Shown in pieces: positions 62,850-64,000 of a stretch of DNA of 64,000 nt. Both the position numbers and the translations under genes were made by a program. The notes beneath the pieces were generated by a model. It worked only from the letters and a program-made list of their open reading frames with translations, made no database searches and was not told the origin of the DNA. Numbering within the stretch: position 1 is the first letter of the stretch; the number at the start of each line of letters is the position of its first letter. Location of the stretch: contig CAVNZM010000005.1 in assembly GCA_963693365.1 (NCBI GenBank), positions 2,728,001 to 2,792,000 of the forward strand, written 5' to 3'. The stretch is from Amoebidium appalachense (taxonomy: Eukaryota; Ichthyosporea).

Positions 62850-63700
62850 TGTTTGTGTGTTTGTGTGTTATGGTGGAGGGGGGGGGGGGGGGGGGGACGT
62901 GTGTGCTTAATTTTTTGTATTTTTTACTTGGAGGGGATGGTGGGTGTGTGTGTGTTGTTCTCTTGTATGTGTGTGTGTGTGGTGGTGGTGGTGGTGTGAG
63001 GGGGGGAATGTGTGCTTGTGTATTTTTGTGTACATGCGTGTGTTTGCTTGTATGTGCACCTTCCCATAGGGTCAGTGATGTGTTTTTAGGTGCTTAGGTT
63101 TACATCTGTTTCATGTGATTACTGGGTTTGAAGGAGGGGCAGAAGGGGGAGGGGAGGGAGGGGGAAGGGGGGAGGTGTGGTTGAATGTAGCAGTGAGCGA
63201 AGGAGGACCGCGGGGGGGGGGGGGGGGGGGGGGGGGAGGTGTGTGTATTTGTGTGTGTGCGTGTTTGTGTGGTGGTGGTTTGGGGAGGGGGAGGGGGGAG
63301 GGGGGTCTGTGAGCTAAATAGTGCGAGTGGAAGTAATCGAAGGTGTTATGATCATGTGCTGATGTTCAATCGGTGCCACAGCACGGACACCAAAAGGGTT
63401 GGCCCCAAACCAACATCTGGATGCCTTCAAAAGTAACACCCCCCCTCCCCCCCCCCCCCCCCCAAAAAAAAAAAAAAAAAAAAAAAAAACCACCCATGCG
63501 CCCCTCAGTGGTGCCCTGCTGCTCAAGTAGATATGGGCCAACTTAACAAGTATTTTTGAGCCCTGCATGCCTGCCTTCAAGACACACATGCATGATGAAG
63601 CAACACCTGATATATCCGCCCAACCTCAGGAAATGATCACATCCACAAAATCCACCCACTCACATGCCCGCACATGCGCATTGAACGTGGTTCTCATCAT

Positions 63701-63768
<68 letters not shown>

Positions 63769-64000
63769 ACGCACACACACACGCACACGCACACGCACAC
63801 GCACTCGCACACGCACACGCACACGCACACGCACACGCACACGCACACGCACACAAACACGCACACGCACACGCAGGGGTTAGCAGTAGTCATGCCGATC
63901 TCGGGGTGGCTGCCGACCCTGGTGGGCATTCCCCCATGGCCATCCCCCAAGACTACAAACGTAGGGCCAGTTTTTCAGCAAATGCCCTCAAAATGAAATT
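59951..64000 (+). CDS. LysM-domain protein, OXR1/NCOA7-like, incomplete at both ends
   Basis: Exons: 59951-60229, 60917-61022, 61523-61678, 62684-62750 and 63877 to beyond the window; all junction phases agree. Exon 1 encodes a charged, probably disordered segment (RASSDEEEMEKKK). Exon 2 encodes NPYLDVRVQSVADILKDVAP. Exon 3 and the start of exon 4 form a LysM domain: IPYTVQDGDMLAGVAVRFGV, then LVKWNKR, then IFPGEVIYIPN. There is no signal peptide in the visible part, and the charged surroundings suggest an intracellular LysM protein. Animal OXR1, NCOA7 and relatives carry such a LysM, followed later by a TLDc domain linked to oxidation resistance and V-ATPase regulation. Exon 5 begins with Gly/Ser-rich sequence and ends NALKMK at the edge. 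The TLDc domain would lie outside the window, so the family call is inference. Exon 5's 3' splice site ends a (CACACG)n tract. Confidence 0.65.
61898..62328. mobile_element. Foldback element with ~95-bp inverted repeats
   Basis: The arms 61898-61990 and 62230-62328 are inverted copies: both start ATGGGGTGGTCAG when read inward, and share GACGTATGTCCATGA, AGGACGATGAGCCAC, TTACCCGATTGGTTGGAATC and CATTGGCCA. The right arm has about 15 extra bases near its outer end. The spacer of about 240 bp is AT-richer than the surroundings. The structure fits a non-autonomous DNA transposon or foldback element. No clear target-site duplication was identified. Short ORFs cross the spacer on both strands but no transposase was recognised. 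It sits in the intron 61679-62683 of the LysM gene. Confidence 0.75.
62772..62865 (+). repeat. (TG)n microsatellite starting at a 5' splice site
   Basis: The predicted donor of LysM exon 4 (GG|GTGTGTG at 62751) opens directly into this GT-rich tract. Confidence 0.85.
63702..63876 (+). repeat. (CA)n followed by (CACACG)n hexamer repeat
   Basis: A CA run to about 63757, then a 6-bp CACACG periodicity to 63875 with one ACTCGC and one ACAAAC interruption. Its end, CACGCAG, is the 3' splice site of LysM exon 5. Confidence 0.9.

Overview
The window is nuclear DNA of an intron-rich eukaryote. Its coding sequence is short exons scattered through introns dominated by (CA)n/(TG)n microsatellites and long homopolymeric C/G runs. 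No bacterial operons, tRNA, rRNA or CRISPR array was recognised. The gene set (an RBM26/27-type RNA-binding protein, a full PAS-domain kinase of the PASK type, a DDHD phospholipase and a LysM protein of OXR1/NCOA7 type) best suits an opisthokont. Introns, repeats and protein divergence suggest a unicellular relative of animals (for example an ichthyosporean), but that is inference.

Layout: 1-2745, microsatellite-rich DNA without a recognisable gene; 2746-10111 (-), RBM26/27 homologue in 9 coding exons, about 928 aa; 10313-11129, an orphan ORF followed by a 53-nt poly(A) run; 11561-12883 (+), a leucine-rich-repeat gene broken by several frameshifts; 12884-17590, repeats only; 17591-37654 (-), PASK homologue in 28 coding exons, about 1046 aa, with three PAS-like regions and a kinase domain; 37655-38500, a short divergent intergenic region with two CRE-like palindromes; 38501-49749 (+), a PH-DDHD phospholipase in 14 exons, about 594 aa; 49750-51821, intergenic with repeats; 51822-56124 (+), an unrecognised 5-exon gene of about 164 aa; 56125-59950, mostly non-coding with a possible membrane-protein 3' end on the minus strand; 59951-end (+), a LysM gene running off the window.

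Exon models were built by hand from splice-site sequence, reading-phase continuity and remembered family alignments. In RBM26 and the PH-DDHD gene all junction phases agree. In PASK all agree after removal of one G from a G9 run. In the 164-aa gene all agree after removal of one copy of a 31-bp tandem duplication. Those two lesions may be real mutations or sequence/assembly errors.

The most unusual content is in the introns. There are at least three families of short dispersed repeats whose shared end abuts a poly(C) run when read in one orientation. Truncated copies keep that end, as expected for retroposons with poly(C) 3' tails. All seven intronic copies found are in the same orientation as their host gene. 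Many splice sites lie directly in microsatellites: 3' sites end (CA)n runs and 5' sites start (GT)n runs. A roughly 100-bp inverted repeat (foldback element) sits in an intron of the LysM gene.
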